A stretch of 64,000 nt of DNA from Paramesorhizobium salinisoli (GCF_003335045.1 NZ_QOZG01000001.1:372001-436000); one strand, 5' to 3'; positions 8,298 through 17,903 are shown, counted from the stretch's first letter. Numbers and translations are program-made. The notes: generated by a model not told the origin, from the sequence alone.

Positions 8298-8645
8298 CTA
8301 AAACAGCTTGCCGCCGTTCGGCACAGGCTTGTCGACCGAGGCGAGTACGACAGCGCCCTCTTCGTCCGGCAGGCCGAGCGTCAATACCTCGGACACGAAT
8401 GGCCCGATCTGGCGCGGCGGAAAATTGACGACCGCCAGGACCTGACGGCCGACCAACTGCTCGGGGGTGTAATGCTTGGTGATCTGGGCCGAGGATTTGC
8501 GGACCCCGATCGTCTCGCCGAAATCGATCTTCAGCTTGATGGCCGGCTTTCGCGCTTCCGGAAAGGGTGCGGCTTCGATGATCGTGCCGCACCGTATGTC
8601 CACTTTCTCGAAATCGTCCCAGCTAATCGTGTCAGGCTTGCTCAT
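8298..8645 (-). CDS. csaA: CsaA-like tRNA-binding domain protein
   Basis: A 115-residue stand-alone tRNA-binding (EMAP/Trbp111-like) OB-fold protein. Family features are [11 protein letters not shown] (residues 12-22), the [16 protein letters not shown] segment and [21 protein letters not shown] near 64-85. In Bacillus, CsaA was described as a secretion-related chaperone; structurally it is a tRNA-binding dimer. It is followed downstream by 190 bases with no gene. It may share a transcript with the YbjN gene 32 bases upstream. Confidence 0.9.
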   Translation of the reverse strand: MSKPDTISWDDFEKVDIRCGTIIEAAPFPEARKPAIKLKIDFGETIGVRKSSAQITKHYTPEQLVGRQVLAVVNFPPRQIGPFVSEVLTLGLPDEEGAVVLASVDKPVPNGGKLF

Positions 8646-8677
8646 TTCTCGTGACCCCGAAAAATATCCTGTTGCGA

Positions 8678-9178
8678 TCAGGCGTGGCCGACGGTCTCGA
8701 ACAGGACGCTATCCAGCGCCTCGCGCGCCGAAATGCCCGACCAGACGACGAACTGGAATGCCTGGAAATAGCATTCGCAGGCGTCGAGCGCGCTTCCCAG
8801 AAGCACCTCAACCTGACGGCTCGTCGGCTCGGCGCCGCCGGCCAGGAGCAGCGACTGGCGAAACATGATCGCGCCTTCCTGCTGCCAGAAATCGAAGTGC
8901 CCCATCAGCAATTGCTCATTGATGAGCGAGAGAAGCCGCATCACTTCGTTGACGCGCGGCTCGCCGACCTTGATGTCGAATGCGCATGCCAAGTGAAGTG
9001 CCTCGAAATCCTCCATCCAGGAGAAGGAGACATGATAGTCGGTCCACAACCCAGCCACGGACATCGCAATTTCATCGTCGCCTGTACGCTCGAACGACCA
9101 GTCGTTTGAATGCGCGACCTGTTCGATGACATCCACGGGATGCGCATCGCGAGCGATTTCAAGCTCAAGAAGGCTCAT
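8678..9178 (-). CDS. YbjN domain-containing protein
   Basis: A 166-residue YbjN-family protein, a fold related to type III secretion chaperones and of uncertain function; E. coli YbjN affects motility and stress responses. Typical residues are [16 protein letters not shown] near 25-42 and the [19 protein letters not shown] helix near 80-98. The start at 9178 is chosen because an AGGAA site lies about 7 bases upstream; an ATG at 9184 would be too close to it. It is probably co-transcribed with csaA. Confidence 0.85.
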   Translation of the reverse strand: MSLLELEIARDAHPVDVIEQVAHSNDWSFERTGDDEIAMSVAGLWTDYHVSFSWMEDFEALHLACAFDIKVGEPRVNEVMRLLSLINEQLLMGHFDFWQQEGAIMFRQSLLLAGGAEPTSRQVEVLLGSALDACECYFQAFQFVVWSGISAREALDSVLFETVGHA

Positions 9179-9517
9179 AACCATTTCCTGTATCTGGAGC
9201 AGACCTTCATAAAAAAGTCATGCTCAAAATCTTGACGAGCGCACCACACGCCCGCCTGAAAGACACGCAAACACATACTGATACTGGAGAACGGCCTAAG
9301 GCACCTTGACCCGCTAAAACCCCCTGTGCCGTCACCACATGACCCGGTTTCGAATCATGTAGTGTTTTCAGTCTATTGATGCTGAGTCAGAGCGCTAGTC
9401 CCTTTTCGAAAAGAGACGCGAAAGCATGTGGACAGAGCCTGCCGTGCAAATGCACCGGGCCGCTATAAGCGACTCTAAGACAAGGGTTTTTGGCGTCCGA
9501 AGCCTGTTGATAAATTT
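9179..9517. other. Intergenic region without recognisable gene
   Basis: 339 bases between the ybjN-type gene start and the ubiK stop (both minus strand). No open frame with family features, no tRNA cloverleaf and no strong terminator was found. The T-loop-like TTTCGAATC near 9348 has no matching acceptor or anticodon stems. It presumably holds the ybjN promoter. Confidence 0.4.
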
Positions 9518-9838
9518 TTAAGAATTATCTCGGGGTTTTGTCGAGGCAGAAGACGATTTGGCGGATTTGGGCGCGGATTGCGCCTCGATTTTCGAAAGGC
9601 GCGCCTCAAGTGCTTCGATCCGCGCGGTGAGCGCGCTGTTTTCGGTGCGTGCCTTCGCCGCCATTTCGCGCACGGCCTCGAAGTCCTCGCGCTGCACGAC
9701 ATCCATGGAGTTGAGGATGCGCTCGACCTGCGCGCGCATGGCGGTTTCCACTTCGCGACGCACGCCCTGGGCAGCACCGGCCGCGTCGGTCACAAGCTTG
9801 GCAAGTTCGTCAAGCACCCTGTTCGTTCCGCTGGTCAT
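9518..9838 (-). CDS. ubiK: UbiK-like ubiquinone biosynthesis accessory factor (YqiC/BMFP)
   Basis: A 106-residue BMFP-domain protein. An amphipathic N-terminal helix (residues 1-40) is followed by a coiled coil around 50-85 (VVQREDFEAVREMA, LTARIEALEARLSKIE) and a Ser/Lys/Ala-rich tail. UbiK of enterobacteria aids aerobic ubiquinone synthesis, and the homologous Brucella BMFP was shown to fuse membranes in vitro. The ATG at 9838 is preferred over a GTG at 9847 because the AGAGGTGA ribosome site overlaps the latter. It is divergent from lgt. Confidence 0.85.
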   Translation of the reverse strand: MTSGTNRVLDELAKLVTDAAGAAQGVRREVETAMRAQVERILNSMDVVQREDFEAVREMAAKARTENSALTARIEALEARLSKIEAQSAPKSAKSSSASTKPRDNS

Positions 9839-10007
9839 GGCAGTCACCTCTGTTGAGCATTCTTAATCAGATAAGCGCCCATATTATGCGATGCAAGCGC
9901 CTGATGGAAATCCGTAGCGAATTCATACCTCAACGCGAGCGATCGGACATCATGCTTGACCGGCGCTGGATCGTCTTGCATGGTCCGCGCAATTTTCGGA
10001 GAGACCC

Positions 10008-10856
10008 ATGATCGAACCGCTTCTACCGCTTTCCGCCCTCGCCTTTCCCGATATCAATCCGGTAATCTTCTCGATCGGGCCGCTGGCAATCCATTGGTAT
10101 GGCCTTGGCTATGTCGTGGGCATCCTCTTCGCCTGGTGGTACGGCAAGCGTCTTCTTTCCACGCCCCGCCTCTGGGCCGGCGACCAGCCCCCGATGAAGC
10201 CCGAAGCGCTCGATGATTTCGTGCTCTGGGCTGCCCTCGGCGTCGTGCTGGGCGGCCGCATCGGCTACGTGCTCTTTTATAATCTTAGCTTTTATCTCGC
10301 CAATCCGCTCGCCATCCCTGCGGTATGGGACGGCGGCATGTCGTTTCACGGCGGCATTCTCGGCACCACGCTCGCCATGATTCTCTTCGCCCGCCGCCAC
10401 GGCATCGGCGTTTGGAGCATGTTCGATACGGTCGCGGCTGGCGTGCCCGTCGGGCTCGGATTGGTGCGCATCGCCAATTTCATCAATTCCGAATTGTGGG
10501 GCCGAGTTACCGACGTTCCCTGGGCGTTCTATTTCCCGAATGGCGGTCCGCTTCCGCGCCATCCCAGCCAATTGTACGAAGCGGCGCTGGAAGGCCTCGT
10601 GCTGTTCGTCATCCTGTGGCTGCTCGTCCACAAAGGCCTGAAGCTCAAGATGCCGGGCTATATCAGTGGCGTCTTCGTTGCCGGCTACGGCCTCAGCCGA
10701 ATCATCGTCGAATTCTACCGCGAGCCGGATCCGCAGCTCGGCTATCTCTTCGGTGGCTGGCTCACCATGGGCATGGTGCTTTCCCTGCCGATGGTGCTGA
10801 TCGGCCTCTGGGCCGTGCTGCGCGCCAGGAGCGCTGCACGCCGCGCGGCAGCATAA
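10008..10856 (+). CDS. lgt: Prolipoprotein diacylglyceryl transferase
   Basis: A 282-residue inner-membrane enzyme that transfers diacylglycerol from phosphatidylglycerol to the lipobox Cys, the first step of lipoprotein maturation. Seven hydrophobic segments can be traced. The conserved SFHGGILG motif (His114), the [18 protein letters not shown] signature near 153-171 and the late [14 protein letters not shown] segment are present. Length is normal. A GGAGAG site precedes the ATG. The next gene begins 7 bases after the stop, so they form an operon. Confidence 0.97.
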   Translation: MIEPLLPLSALAFPDINPVIFSIGPLAIHWYGLGYVVGILFAWWYGKRLLSTPRLWAGDQPPMKPEALDDFVLWAALGVVLGGRIGYVLFYNLSFYLANPLAIPAVWDGGMSFHGGILGTTLAMILFARRHGIGVWSMFDTVAAGVPVGLGLVRIANFINSELWGRVTDVPWAFYFPNGGPLPRHPSQLYEAALEGLVLFVILWLLVHKGLKLKMPGYISGVFVAGYGLSRIIVEFYREPDPQLGYLFGGWLTMGMVLSLPMVLIGLWAVLRARSAARRAAA

Positions 10857-10863
10857 TCCCAGC

Positions 10864-11961
10864 ATGACGGCTCTGAAACAGCGCCTCGTCAGGCTGATCG
10901 ACACCGCAGGACCGATCAGCGTCGCCGAATATATGGCGGCCTGCCTCGGCGACCGCGAGGCGGGCTATTACACGACGCGTGAACCTTTCGGCCGCGAAGG
11001 CGATTTCATCACCGCGCCGGAGGTGAGCCAGATGTTCGGCGAGCTGGTCGGCATCTGGTGCGCCGGCGTCTGGCAGGCATTGGGCCAGCCGCAAAATGCA
11101 GTGCTTTGCGAAATCGGCCCCGGACGCGGTACGTTGATGGCGGATATGCTGCGCACCCTGGCAAAGGTCGCGCCGGCCTTCCTCGGTTCCGCCCGCGTCG
11201 CCATGGTAGAGACCAGCCAGCGCTTGACCGAAATCCAGCAGAAAAAGCTGGCCGGCGCCGTGCCATCCATCACTTGGCACCGCGAGATCGAAGATGTTCC
11301 CGAGGGTCCGCTGATCCTTGTCGCAAACGAGCTTTTCGATGCGCTGCCGGTCCGTCAATATGTCAAGGTCAATGGCCGCTTCGTCGAGCGTCTCGTCACG
11401 ACGATGCAGACTGCCGATGGCACGGAACTGGGTTTTTCCGCAGGCGCCGGTTCGATCGACGCAGCACTTCTGCCGCCCCGCCACGCCCAGGCCCCCGACG
11501 GCGCCATCTTCGAGGCCGCCCCTGCCCGCACAGCCTTGATGCAGCGGATCGCCGAACGCATCGCCGCAAGCCGTGGAGCCGCCCTCCTCATCGACTACGG
11601 CCATCTCGAAACGGGATTTGGCGACACGCTGCAGGCAGTGTCGAAGCACAAACCGCAAGGCGTCTTCGAAAAACCGGGGGAAGCCGATTTGACCAGCCAT
11701 GTGGATTTCGCGGCGCTGGCCGACACAGCCCGCGCCTTTGCCTGCCGGACGGGCGCGATGACGCAAGGCGATTTCCTGCTTGCGATGGGGCTGCTCGACC
11801 GCGCCGGACAGCTTGGCGCCGATAAGAACGAAGCCTATCGCGAGCAGATAAGAACCGATGTCGAACGCCTCGCAGGCCCCGGGCAGATGGGCACGCTCTT
11901 CAAGGTGCTCTGCGTCAGCGATCAAAAGAGCCGCATCTTTCCATTCGATCCGTCAGTTTGA
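10864..11961 (+). CDS. MidA/NDUFAF7-family class I SAM-dependent methyltransferase
   Basis: A 365-residue protein of the family of mitochondrial NDUFAF7, which dimethylates an arginine of the complex I subunit NDUFS2. The N-terminal part has the family pattern YMAACLGDREAGYYTTREPFG split around residue 25-40. The SAM-binding glycine motif is CEIGPGRGTLMADML (about 83-97), and EVSQMFGELVG lies near 55. Bacterial homologues may assist NADH dehydrogenase assembly, but this is inferred from the mitochondrial protein. It is translationally close to lgt upstream and pgeF downstream. Confidence 0.9.
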   Translation: MTALKQRLVRLIDTAGPISVAEYMAACLGDREAGYYTTREPFGREGDFITAPEVSQMFGELVGIWCAGVWQALGQPQNAVLCEIGPGRGTLMADMLRTLAKVAPAFLGSARVAMVETSQRLTEIQQKKLAGAVPSITWHREIEDVPEGPLILVANELFDALPVRQYVKVNGRFVERLVTTMQTADGTELGFSAGAGSIDAALLPPRHAQAPDGAIFEAAPARTALMQRIAERIAASRGAALLIDYGHLETGFGDTLQAVSKHKPQGVFEKPGEADLTSHVDFAALADTARAFACRTGAMTQGDFLLAMGLLDRAGQLGADKNEAYREQIRTDVERLAGPGQMGTLFKVLCVSDQKSRIFPFDPSV

Positions 11962-12043
11962 CCCGTCCCGCTTTGACGACAATGGAGCGATTGACTTCCC
12001 TTTCCCTCTCGCTCAACATCCCGCGCCTTGAGGAGACCTGCTG

Positions 12044-12835
12044 ATGCTGACCATGGACCGCCCTGCCCCGATACGCTCACCACTGCTCCAGGCTGGGGAC
12101 GGCAAGAATATCGTGCATGGCTTTTTCACCCGTCAGGGCGGCATTTCCCAAGGGATATATCAGGGCCTCAATGTCGGCGCAGGTTCCCACGACCAGCCGC
12201 AACATGTCGCCGAAAACCGCCGAAAGGTGGCCCAGAGCCTTGGTGTGCAGCCGGACCACCTCCTGACGGTCCATCAGGTCCATTCCCCCGACGTCATCAT
12301 CGTAACCCGCCCCTTCGAGGGCGAACGGCCGAAAGCGGACGCCATGGTCACTGCCACGCCGGGCATCGCTCTCGGCGCGCTCAGCGCCGATTGCGGGCCG
12401 GTGCTCTTTGCGGATATCGAAGCCCGTGTCATCGGCTCGGCGCATGCCGGCTGGCGCGGCGCCATCGGCGGCGTTCTCGAAAATACGGTGGAGGCGATGA
12501 TCGCGTTGGGAGCCGACCGCTCGCGCATCGTCGCGGTGCTCGGGCCGACGATCGGACCGGAAAACTACGAGGTCGGCCCGGAATTTTTTGCTCAATTCGT
12601 TGAGCGGGATGCTTCCTATGCCGGTTATTTCAGCCCATCTCCGCAGGATGGCTACAAGATGTTCGATCTGTGGAGCTTCATCATCGACCGGCTGGAAGCA
12701 GCAGGCGTCGCGGCCGATGCCCTCAGGCAATGTACCTATGCCAACGAGGCGCAATTCTTTTCCTACCGGCGCGCCACCCACCGCAACGAAGCGGATTACG
12801 GTCGCCAGATTTCAGCCATAGCCATCGCGGAGTAA
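12044..12835 (+). CDS. pgeF: PgeF/YfiH-family protein (laccase-domain purine nucleosidase or peptidoglycan editing factor)
   Basis: A 263-residue YfiH-fold protein. The metal-site residues lie in LTVHQVHS (about 78-85), SADCGPVLFAD (about 115-126) and SAHAGWRGA (about 134-142). Bacterial members prevent non-canonical amino acids entering the peptidoglycan peptide (E. coli PgeF). The human relative FAMIN is a purine nucleoside enzyme, and older annotation says polyphenol oxidase. The ATG at 12053 is an alternative start. It is fifth-base spaced from the next gene (4 bases), so they are co-transcribed. Confidence 0.92.
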   Translation: MLTMDRPAPIRSPLLQAGDGKNIVHGFFTRQGGISQGIYQGLNVGAGSHDQPQHVAENRRKVAQSLGVQPDHLLTVHQVHSPDVIIVTRPFEGERPKADAMVTATPGIALGALSADCGPVLFADIEARVIGSAHAGWRGAIGGVLENTVEAMIALGADRSRIVAVLGPTIGPENYEVGPEFFAQFVERDASYAGYFSPSPQDGYKMFDLWSFIIDRLEAAGVAADALRQCTYANEAQFFSYRRATHRNEADYGRQISAIAIAE

Positions 12836-12839
12836 ACCA

Positions 12840-13991
12840 ATGGCCCTTCATTTCCAGCCGGAAGAGTATGCCGCTCGCCACGACCGCCTGCTTCTGAAGA
12901 TGGCGGAGGAAAAACTCGATGCGCTGCTGCTCTTCTCGCAGGAGAGCATGTATTGGCTGACTGGCTACGATACGTTCGGCTTCTGCTTTTTTCAGTGCCT
13001 GGTCGTCAAGTCCGACGGCTCGATGGTGCTCATGACCCGCTCGGCGGATCTGCGCCAGGCGCGCCATACGTCGAATATCGACAACATCGTGCTGTGGACC
13101 GACCGGGAAAATGCCAACCCGGCGATCGACCTGCGTAATATTCTCAACGAGATGGATCTGCTCGGCAGCCGCATCGGCATCGAATACCAGACCCATGGGC
13201 TGACCGCCGCCAACGGCCGCCTGCTCGACGAGCAACTGACCAGCTTCGCCAAGCTGGCCGACGTCTCGGGCCTTGTCGATCGGCTGCGTCTCCTGAAGAG
13301 CCCGGCGGAAATCGCTTTCGCCCGCAAGGCCGCGAACCTCGGCGACGATGCGCTTGACGCCGCGTTGAAGATCGTCAAGGCCGGCGCCAGCGAAGCCGAC
13401 ATCCTCGCCGCGATGATGAGCGCGAATTTCCAAGGCGATGGCGATTATCCGGCCAATGAATTCATCATCGGTTCGGGCGCCGACGCCCTGCTCTGCCGCT
13501 ATAAGTCTGGCCGGCGCAACCTGACGAAGAACGACCAGCTCACGCTGGAATGGTCCGGCGTCTACCGGCATTATCACGCGCCGATGATGTGCACGATTCT
13601 GACCGGCAAGCCGACCAAGCGGCATCTGGAACTCTATGACGCCGCCCGAGAGGCGCTCGAAGCCGTCGAAGCGGCGCTGACCCCCGCCTCCACCTTCGGC
13701 GACGTCTTCGACGCCCATGCCAAGGCGATGGAAGCCCATGATCTGACTCGTCACAGGTTGAACGCCTGCGGATATTCCGTCGGCGCGCGCTTCACTCCGT
13801 CGTGGATGGATCCGCAGATGTTCTATTCAGGCAATTCGGAGCGCATCGAGCCCGATATGACGCTCTTTGCCCATATGATCATCATGGATTCCGACAGCGG
13901 AACCGCGATGACGCTGGGCCGCACATATCTGACCACGAGCGCCGCCGCCGAGCCCCTTTCGCGCCATTCTCTTGACTTGATTGTCAAGTGA
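12840..13991 (+). CDS. M24-fold (pita-bread) hydrolase, creatinase/ectoine hydrolase-like
   Basis: A 383-residue protein. A creatinase N-terminal domain (about 10-140) is followed by the pita-bread catalytic domain (about 155-380). It would often be called Xaa-Pro aminopeptidase, but the canonical metal ligands look replaced. Where metallopeptidases have two Asp residues there is LEWSGVYRHYHAPM, and instead of HGxG there is GYSVGARFTPSWMD. The latter resembles the GYSVG segment of creatinase and ectoine hydrolase, which work without metal. Substrate is unknown. It is directly downstream of pgeF. Confidence 0.8.
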   Translation: MALHFQPEEYAARHDRLLLKMAEEKLDALLLFSQESMYWLTGYDTFGFCFFQCLVVKSDGSMVLMTRSADLRQARHTSNIDNIVLWTDRENANPAIDLRNILNEMDLLGSRIGIEYQTHGLTAANGRLLDEQLTSFAKLADVSGLVDRLRLLKSPAEIAFARKAANLGDDALDAALKIVKAGASEADILAAMMSANFQGDGDYPANEFIIGSGADALLCRYKSGRRNLTKNDQLTLEWSGVYRHYHAPMMCTILTGKPTKRHLELYDAAREALEAVEAALTPASTFGDVFDAHAKAMEAHDLTRHRLNACGYSVGARFTPSWMDPQMFYSGNSERIEPDMTLFAHMIIMDSDSGTAMTLGRTYLTTSAAAEPLSRHSLDLIVK

Positions 13992-14074
13992 ATCGGAATC
14001 CTTATAAGTTGCCAATTGAGCGCCATGTGTCCAGTTTTTGGCGTGTAAGAACGATCTAAGTCTTTGAATCTACC

Positions 14075-14116
14075 CATCGCGCTTTCTGAAAAACGATTCC
14101 GGTTTTCGGGCCGATG
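14075..14116. repeat. Short intergenic palindrome of the AACCGGTTTT-like family
   Basis: CATCG/CGATG outer arms and a GAAAA/TTTTC inner stem surround ACGATTCCGG. The layout resembles the elements at 3673-3717 and 57579-57610. Family membership is judged by eye. Confidence 0.45.
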
Positions 14117-14170
14117 CAATAGGATGGAAATCGCGGAGATTGCCGCAGCTTCTGGAGCAAGCAGCCGAAA

Positions 14171-14755
14171 ATGAAAAAACAGTTCACTTCGATTGTTCTG
14201 CTCCTCGCAGGAGCTCTTGCCGCATGCAACAGCACGGAGGCAACGCTGTCCGTGCCGAGTTCCGGCGGCACTGCCGCGTCTGGTGCAACAACAGGCCAGG
14301 CAGCGGGACAGACCGCTACCCAACCGGGCACGGGATCACAGACCGCCGGAACGCTGCGTCTCGACAAGCTGCAGATCGCGCCGATCGTCGGTGCCCCGGT
14401 CAGTGTCGTCACGCCGCTGTCGCGCCGGCTCGCAGCCGATGCGAAAGCCAAGGGCGTGACATTGGCCGGACCCAACGAAGCCGGTCAGGCCTATGTCATG
14501 AAGGGCTATTTCTCAGCCCTTGCCGAAAACAACGAGACGACGGTTCTCTATGTCTGGGATATTCTCGATCCCTCGGGCAACCGCCTGCACCGCATACAGG
14601 GCCAGGAGAAGGTTGCAGGCAGCGCGCCGGATTCCTGGAGCGCCGTTCCCGCCTCCGCGATGGAGGCGATCGCCGGGCGCACCATGCAGGAATACGCATC
14701 CTGGCTTGCGGCAAACCGCGCACCGGCCGCGCAGACCGGCGCTTCCGCCCAATAG
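14171..14755 (+). CDS. Predicted lipoprotein, unknown function
   Basis: A 194-residue lipoprotein. The signal peptide ends in a lipobox LAAC (Cys19). Position +2 is Asn, so retention or export cannot be decided for this group. A low-complexity Ser/Thr/Gly/Ala/Gln linker (about 20-65) is followed by a compact domain (about 70-180) with no family I can name. That domain contains YVMKGYFSALAENNETTVLYVWDI split over two strands. It has its own promoter region before prs. It probably sits in the envelope; its role is unknown. Confidence 0.8.
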   Translation: MKKQFTSIVLLLAGALAACNSTEATLSVPSSGGTAASGATTGQAAGQTATQPGTGSQTAGTLRLDKLQIAPIVGAPVSVVTPLSRRLAADAKAKGVTLAGPNEAGQAYVMKGYFSALAENNETTVLYVWDILDPSGNRLHRIQGQEKVAGSAPDSWSAVPASAMEAIAGRTMQEYASWLAANRAPAAQTGASAQ

Positions 14756-14946
14756 CAGGAAATCCGCATAAAGCGTTGGAATCTGGCCAATAATCCCCAT
14801 TTCATGTCCCATTTTCGCTTGCCGGGCCTACGAATTTTTCGGTGATTGTTAGCCACGTATCACTAATGGACGCTTGCATTGTGCGAGAGTCGCGGTAAAA
14901 GGCCGCTCATCCATAGGGCTCGACCAGCGCCAGGGGCAGATCAAGC

Positions 14947-15879
14947 ATGAAACTTTTTGCGGGCAACTCCAATCGTGTGCTGGCTGAATCTGTCGCAAAA
15001 TACCTGAATATCCCCCTTGGAAAGGCCAGCGTCCGGCGCTTTGCCGATCAGGAGATCTTCGTCGAGATTCAGGAGAATGTCCGTGGCGAGGATGTTTTCG
15101 TCCTCCAATCCACATCCTATCCGGCAAACGATCATCTGATGGAACTGCTCATCATGATCGACGCCTTCCGCCGCTCGTCCGCCCGTCGCATCACCGCCGT
15201 CCTGCCCTATTTCGGCTATGCCCGGCAGGACCGCAAGCCCGGCCCGCGCACGCCGATTTCCGCCAAGCTGGTCGCTAATCTCATCACCGAGGCCGGTGCA
15301 AACCGTGTCCTCACGCTCGATCTCCATGCCGGCCAGATCCAGGGGTTCTTCGACATCCCGACCGACAACCTCTACGCCGTTCCGGTTATTGCACGCGATG
15401 TGAAGGCGCATTACAGCACCTCCAATGTCATGGTCGTTTCGCCTGATGTCGGCGGCGTCGTGCGCGCCCGCTCGCTGGCGAAGCGCATCGATGCGCAGCT
15501 CGCCATCGTCGACAAGCGCCGCGAGCGCCCGGGCGAATCGGAAGTCATGAACGTCATCGGTGACGTAACCGGCAAGGATTGTATCCTTTTCGACGATATC
15601 GTCGATTCCGGCGGCACGCTGTGCAACGCCGCCGAGGCGTTGCTGGCCAAGGGCGCGAAGAGCGTCACCGCCTATATCACCCACGGCGTGCTCTCCGGCG
15701 GCGCCGTCGCGCGCATCGCCGCATCCAAGCTGAAGGAACTGGTCATCACCGATTCCATCCAGCCCACCGCCGCAATCATCGCCGCGCCCAATATCCGGGT
15801 TCTGCCCATTGCCGACCTGATCGGCGAAGCCATCTCCCGCACGGCTTCAGAAGAGTCGGTTTCGAGCCTCTTCGATTAA
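14947..15879 (+). CDS. prs: Ribose-phosphate pyrophosphokinase
   Basis: A 310-residue class I PRPP synthetase, making 5-phosphoribosyl 1-pyrophosphate from ribose 5-phosphate and ATP for purine, pyrimidine, His, Trp and NAD synthesis. Seen are [11 protein letters not shown] (N-terminal), the ATP site [17 protein letters not shown] split around residue 92-108, [15 protein letters not shown] near 125-139, and the PRPP loop [10 protein letters not shown] (about 215-224). Length is standard. It is monocistronic, followed by a long palindrome. Confidence 0.97.
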   Translation: MKLFAGNSNRVLAESVAKYLNIPLGKASVRRFADQEIFVEIQENVRGEDVFVLQSTSYPANDHLMELLIMIDAFRRSSARRITAVLPYFGYARQDRKPGPRTPISAKLVANLITEAGANRVLTLDLHAGQIQGFFDIPTDNLYAVPVIARDVKAHYSTSNVMVVSPDVGGVVRARSLAKRIDAQLAIVDKRRERPGESEVMNVIGDVTGKDCILFDDIVDSGGTLCNAAEALLAKGAKSVTAYITHGVLSGGAVARIAASKLKELVITDSIQPTAAIIAAPNIRVLPIADLIGEAISRTASEESVSSLFD

Positions 15880-15928
15880 AGCGGCACTGCAGACCGCCCT
15901 TTTTCAGTAGCGATTCCCGGTATTGGTT

Positions 15929-15969
15929 GAGGAATGGATCTCAGTGACAGGCACTGGGATCCATTCCTC
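15929..15969. repeat. 18-bp-arm palindrome downstream of prs
   Basis: GAGGAATGGATCTCAGTG (15929-15946) pairs with CACTGGGATCCATTCCTC (15952-15969) across a 5-base loop, with a single T-G wobble. No T-run follows on either side, so it looks more like a dispersed palindrome or processing site than a classical terminator. Confidence 0.65.
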
Positions 15970-16041
15970 GTCATCTCCATAGCCGCGACGGGCAAAATAG
16001 CTCAAGCAGAGCGCTTCGTTATAACAAGAAGCGCTGACCGG

Positions 16042-17553
16042 CTACTCGGCAGCCGAACGTTCTTCCGCCGCCTCATCCGGTGCATTCGGGTCGCCCGGCC
16101 CCGTCTCGCAGCCCAGATCGGGAAAGGCGACGATGCGTTTCCCGGTAAAATCGGTGCGAACCACCAAAAGCCCCCTCTCCTCGAAATAGGTGAGAAGCCG
16201 CCGCGCCCGGCTCACGGAATGCGTGCCATAAGCGCGCGCCAGCACCGCGTCGGACGGGCAAGGTGCGCCTGTGACAGCGGCTTGCGCAACGATGAGGAAC
16301 ACACCCTGGACATCGTCGGTCAGGCTTTCCGAAAGATTGAGCGCCTCCTGCCAGGTCTTCCCCGCGGCCGTCTCGCCATCGAGATTGGTCTGCGCCAGCG
16401 CCAGCTTGCGGCGGAACGCCGGCAGCGCCAGCGGCTCTCCCGGCACGCGGTGGATGCGGCAACGGACGAGAAAATCCTGATAGAGTACGGCGACGGAGCG
16501 GAACGAGGCTTCGGGATCGTCGATGATCTCGCGCATCACCTTGTCGATGAGGTTTTCCCGCTCGGCTTCGGCTATCCCCGGAAAAAGCGGCTCCACCGGC
16601 GCTTCGGGCTCCGGCCTCGCCTTCGTGAGTTGCGCCAGGATCTCGGCGGTGGGACGCGGCGGCGGCGGCGCGGGCGCACGCTTCACCATGGGGCGTATCT
16701 CGCCGGGACTGGGCGTGAAGATCAGCCCACGCGCATCCTCCGGCGCATCCGGCAGCGGCATCAGCTTGGGGCTGCCCGACCGGGCGGAGGTTTCCACCGT
16801 GCCGATCTTGATCGGCAGCGGCCGCCGCGACAGCGCCGGCCCGAGCGCCACGAAATGGCCGCGCGCCAGGTCCCGGAACATTTCCGCCTGCCGCCGCTCC
16901 ATGCCCAACAGATCGGCGGCCCGCGCCATGTCGATATCGAGAAAGGTCCGGCCCATCAGGAAGTTGGAGGCCTCGGCCGCCACATTCTTGGCGAGCTTCG
17001 CCAGCCGTTGCGTGGCGATGACGCCGGCAAGCCCGCGCTTGCGGCCGCGGCACATCAGATTGGTCATCGCGCCGAGCGAAAGCTTGCGCGCCTCGTCCGA
17101 CACTTCGCCGCCGACGGCCGGAGCGAAGAGCTGCGCCTCGTCCACGACGACCAGCATCGGATACCAGTAATCGCGGTCGGCATCGAACATGCCGCCCAGG
17201 AAGGCGGCGGCGCAGCGCATCTGCTGCTCGACATCGAGCCCTTCCAGATTGAGGATGACCGAGACACGGTGCTGGCGAATGCGCGCGGCGATCCGCGTCA
17301 ACTCGGCCTCGGTGCGGGCCGCATCGACCACCACATGGCCGAACGCATCGGCAAGCGTGACGAAATCGCCCTCCGGATCGATGATGCACTGCTGCACCCA
17401 GGGGGCGCTCTGCTCAAGCAGGCGGCGAAGAAGATGCGACTTTCCCGAACCCGAATTGCCCTGGACCAGCAGGCGCGTCGCGAGCAATTCCTCCAGATCG
17501 AGCATGGCCGCGGTCCCGCCGGACGTGGCTCCCATGTCGATGCCGACCTTCAT
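16042..17553 (-). CDS. HerA-like P-loop ATPase
   Basis: A 503-residue ATP-binding protein of the HerA/VirB4-like hexameric ATPase group. Walker A is QGNSGSGKSHLLRRLLE near residues 32-48. Walker B is MLVVVDEAQLF near 135-145, with a following RGRKRGLAGVIATQRLAKL segment (sensor and arginine region). The C-terminal third (about 300-500) is less conserved and contains a winged-helix-like region. HerA proteins are DNA translocases, and bacterial forms also occur in defence systems, but no partner nuclease gene is adjacent here. The start at 17553 has an AGGAGG site 4 bases upstream; an extended frame to 17604 lacks one. Confidence 0.8.
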   Translation of the reverse strand: MKVGIDMGATSGGTAAMLDLEELLATRLLVQGNSGSGKSHLLRRLLEQSAPWVQQCIIDPEGDFVTLADAFGHVVVDAARTEAELTRIAARIRQHRVSVILNLEGLDVEQQMRCAAAFLGGMFDADRDYWYPMLVVVDEAQLFAPAVGGEVSDEARKLSLGAMTNLMCRGRKRGLAGVIATQRLAKLAKNVAAEASNFLMGRTFLDIDMARAADLLGMERRQAEMFRDLARGHFVALGPALSRRPLPIKIGTVETSARSGSPKLMPLPDAPEDARGLIFTPSPGEIRPMVKRAPAPPPPRPTAEILAQLTKARPEPEAPVEPLFPGIAEAERENLIDKVMREIIDDPEASFRSVAVLYQDFLVRCRIHRVPGEPLALPAFRRKLALAQTNLDGETAAGKTWQEALNLSESLTDDVQGVFLIVAQAAVTGAPCPSDAVLARAYGTHSVSRARRLLTYFEERGLLVVRTDFTGKRIVAFPDLGCETGPGDPNAPDEAAEERSAAE

Positions 17554-17826
17554 CCTGCCTCCTGAAATGCCTGTTCGAATCGTTGATGCCACCGGACGAA
17601 GCAATCATCCCTGCAACCTGCCCCCTTTAGCACTCCCATTCCCCCGGCGCGCCTGTCTTGTCGCGAAACCCACAACAAGGTACCGACAGGAACGAAAAAT
17701 CCCGATCAAACGAAAGTCTTGCATCAGACTTTGGAAGCATTCCAGGATTGTGCGACAAATATGCAGGAACCTGCAACCGGCCACGAGCCGAAATCAAGCT
17801 GCGACACCACCGAACGCCCTGCGAAC

Positions 17827-17855
17827 TTGCACATTTGCGACCTTTCCGTTATAGA
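17827..17855 (+). promoter_or_regulatory. Sigma-70-type promoter of rplY
   Basis: A -35 TTGCAC and -10 TATAGA are separated by exactly 17 bases, the best promoter seen in the window. The predicted start is near 17862, giving a leader of about 147 bases. Confidence 0.7.
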
Positions 17856-17903
17856 GCCGCCATCCGTGTAGACACCCTTGGAGGCAACACGGAATGGGGC
17901 GGC
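17856..17903 (+). promoter_or_regulatory. Structured 5' leader of rplY
   Basis: GCCGCC (17856-17861) pairs with GGCGGC (17898-17903), and CCGTGT (17864-17869) with ACACGG (17887-17892), giving an interrupted stem-loop at the very start of the rplY transcript. Ribosomal-protein leaders often bind their product. L25 binds 5S rRNA, so autoregulation is a reasonable but unproven idea. Confidence 0.5.

Noticed and set aside
9341-9365. tRNA-like T-loop sequence (GGTTTCGAATC)
   Set aside because: No acceptor, D or anticodon stems could be built around it.
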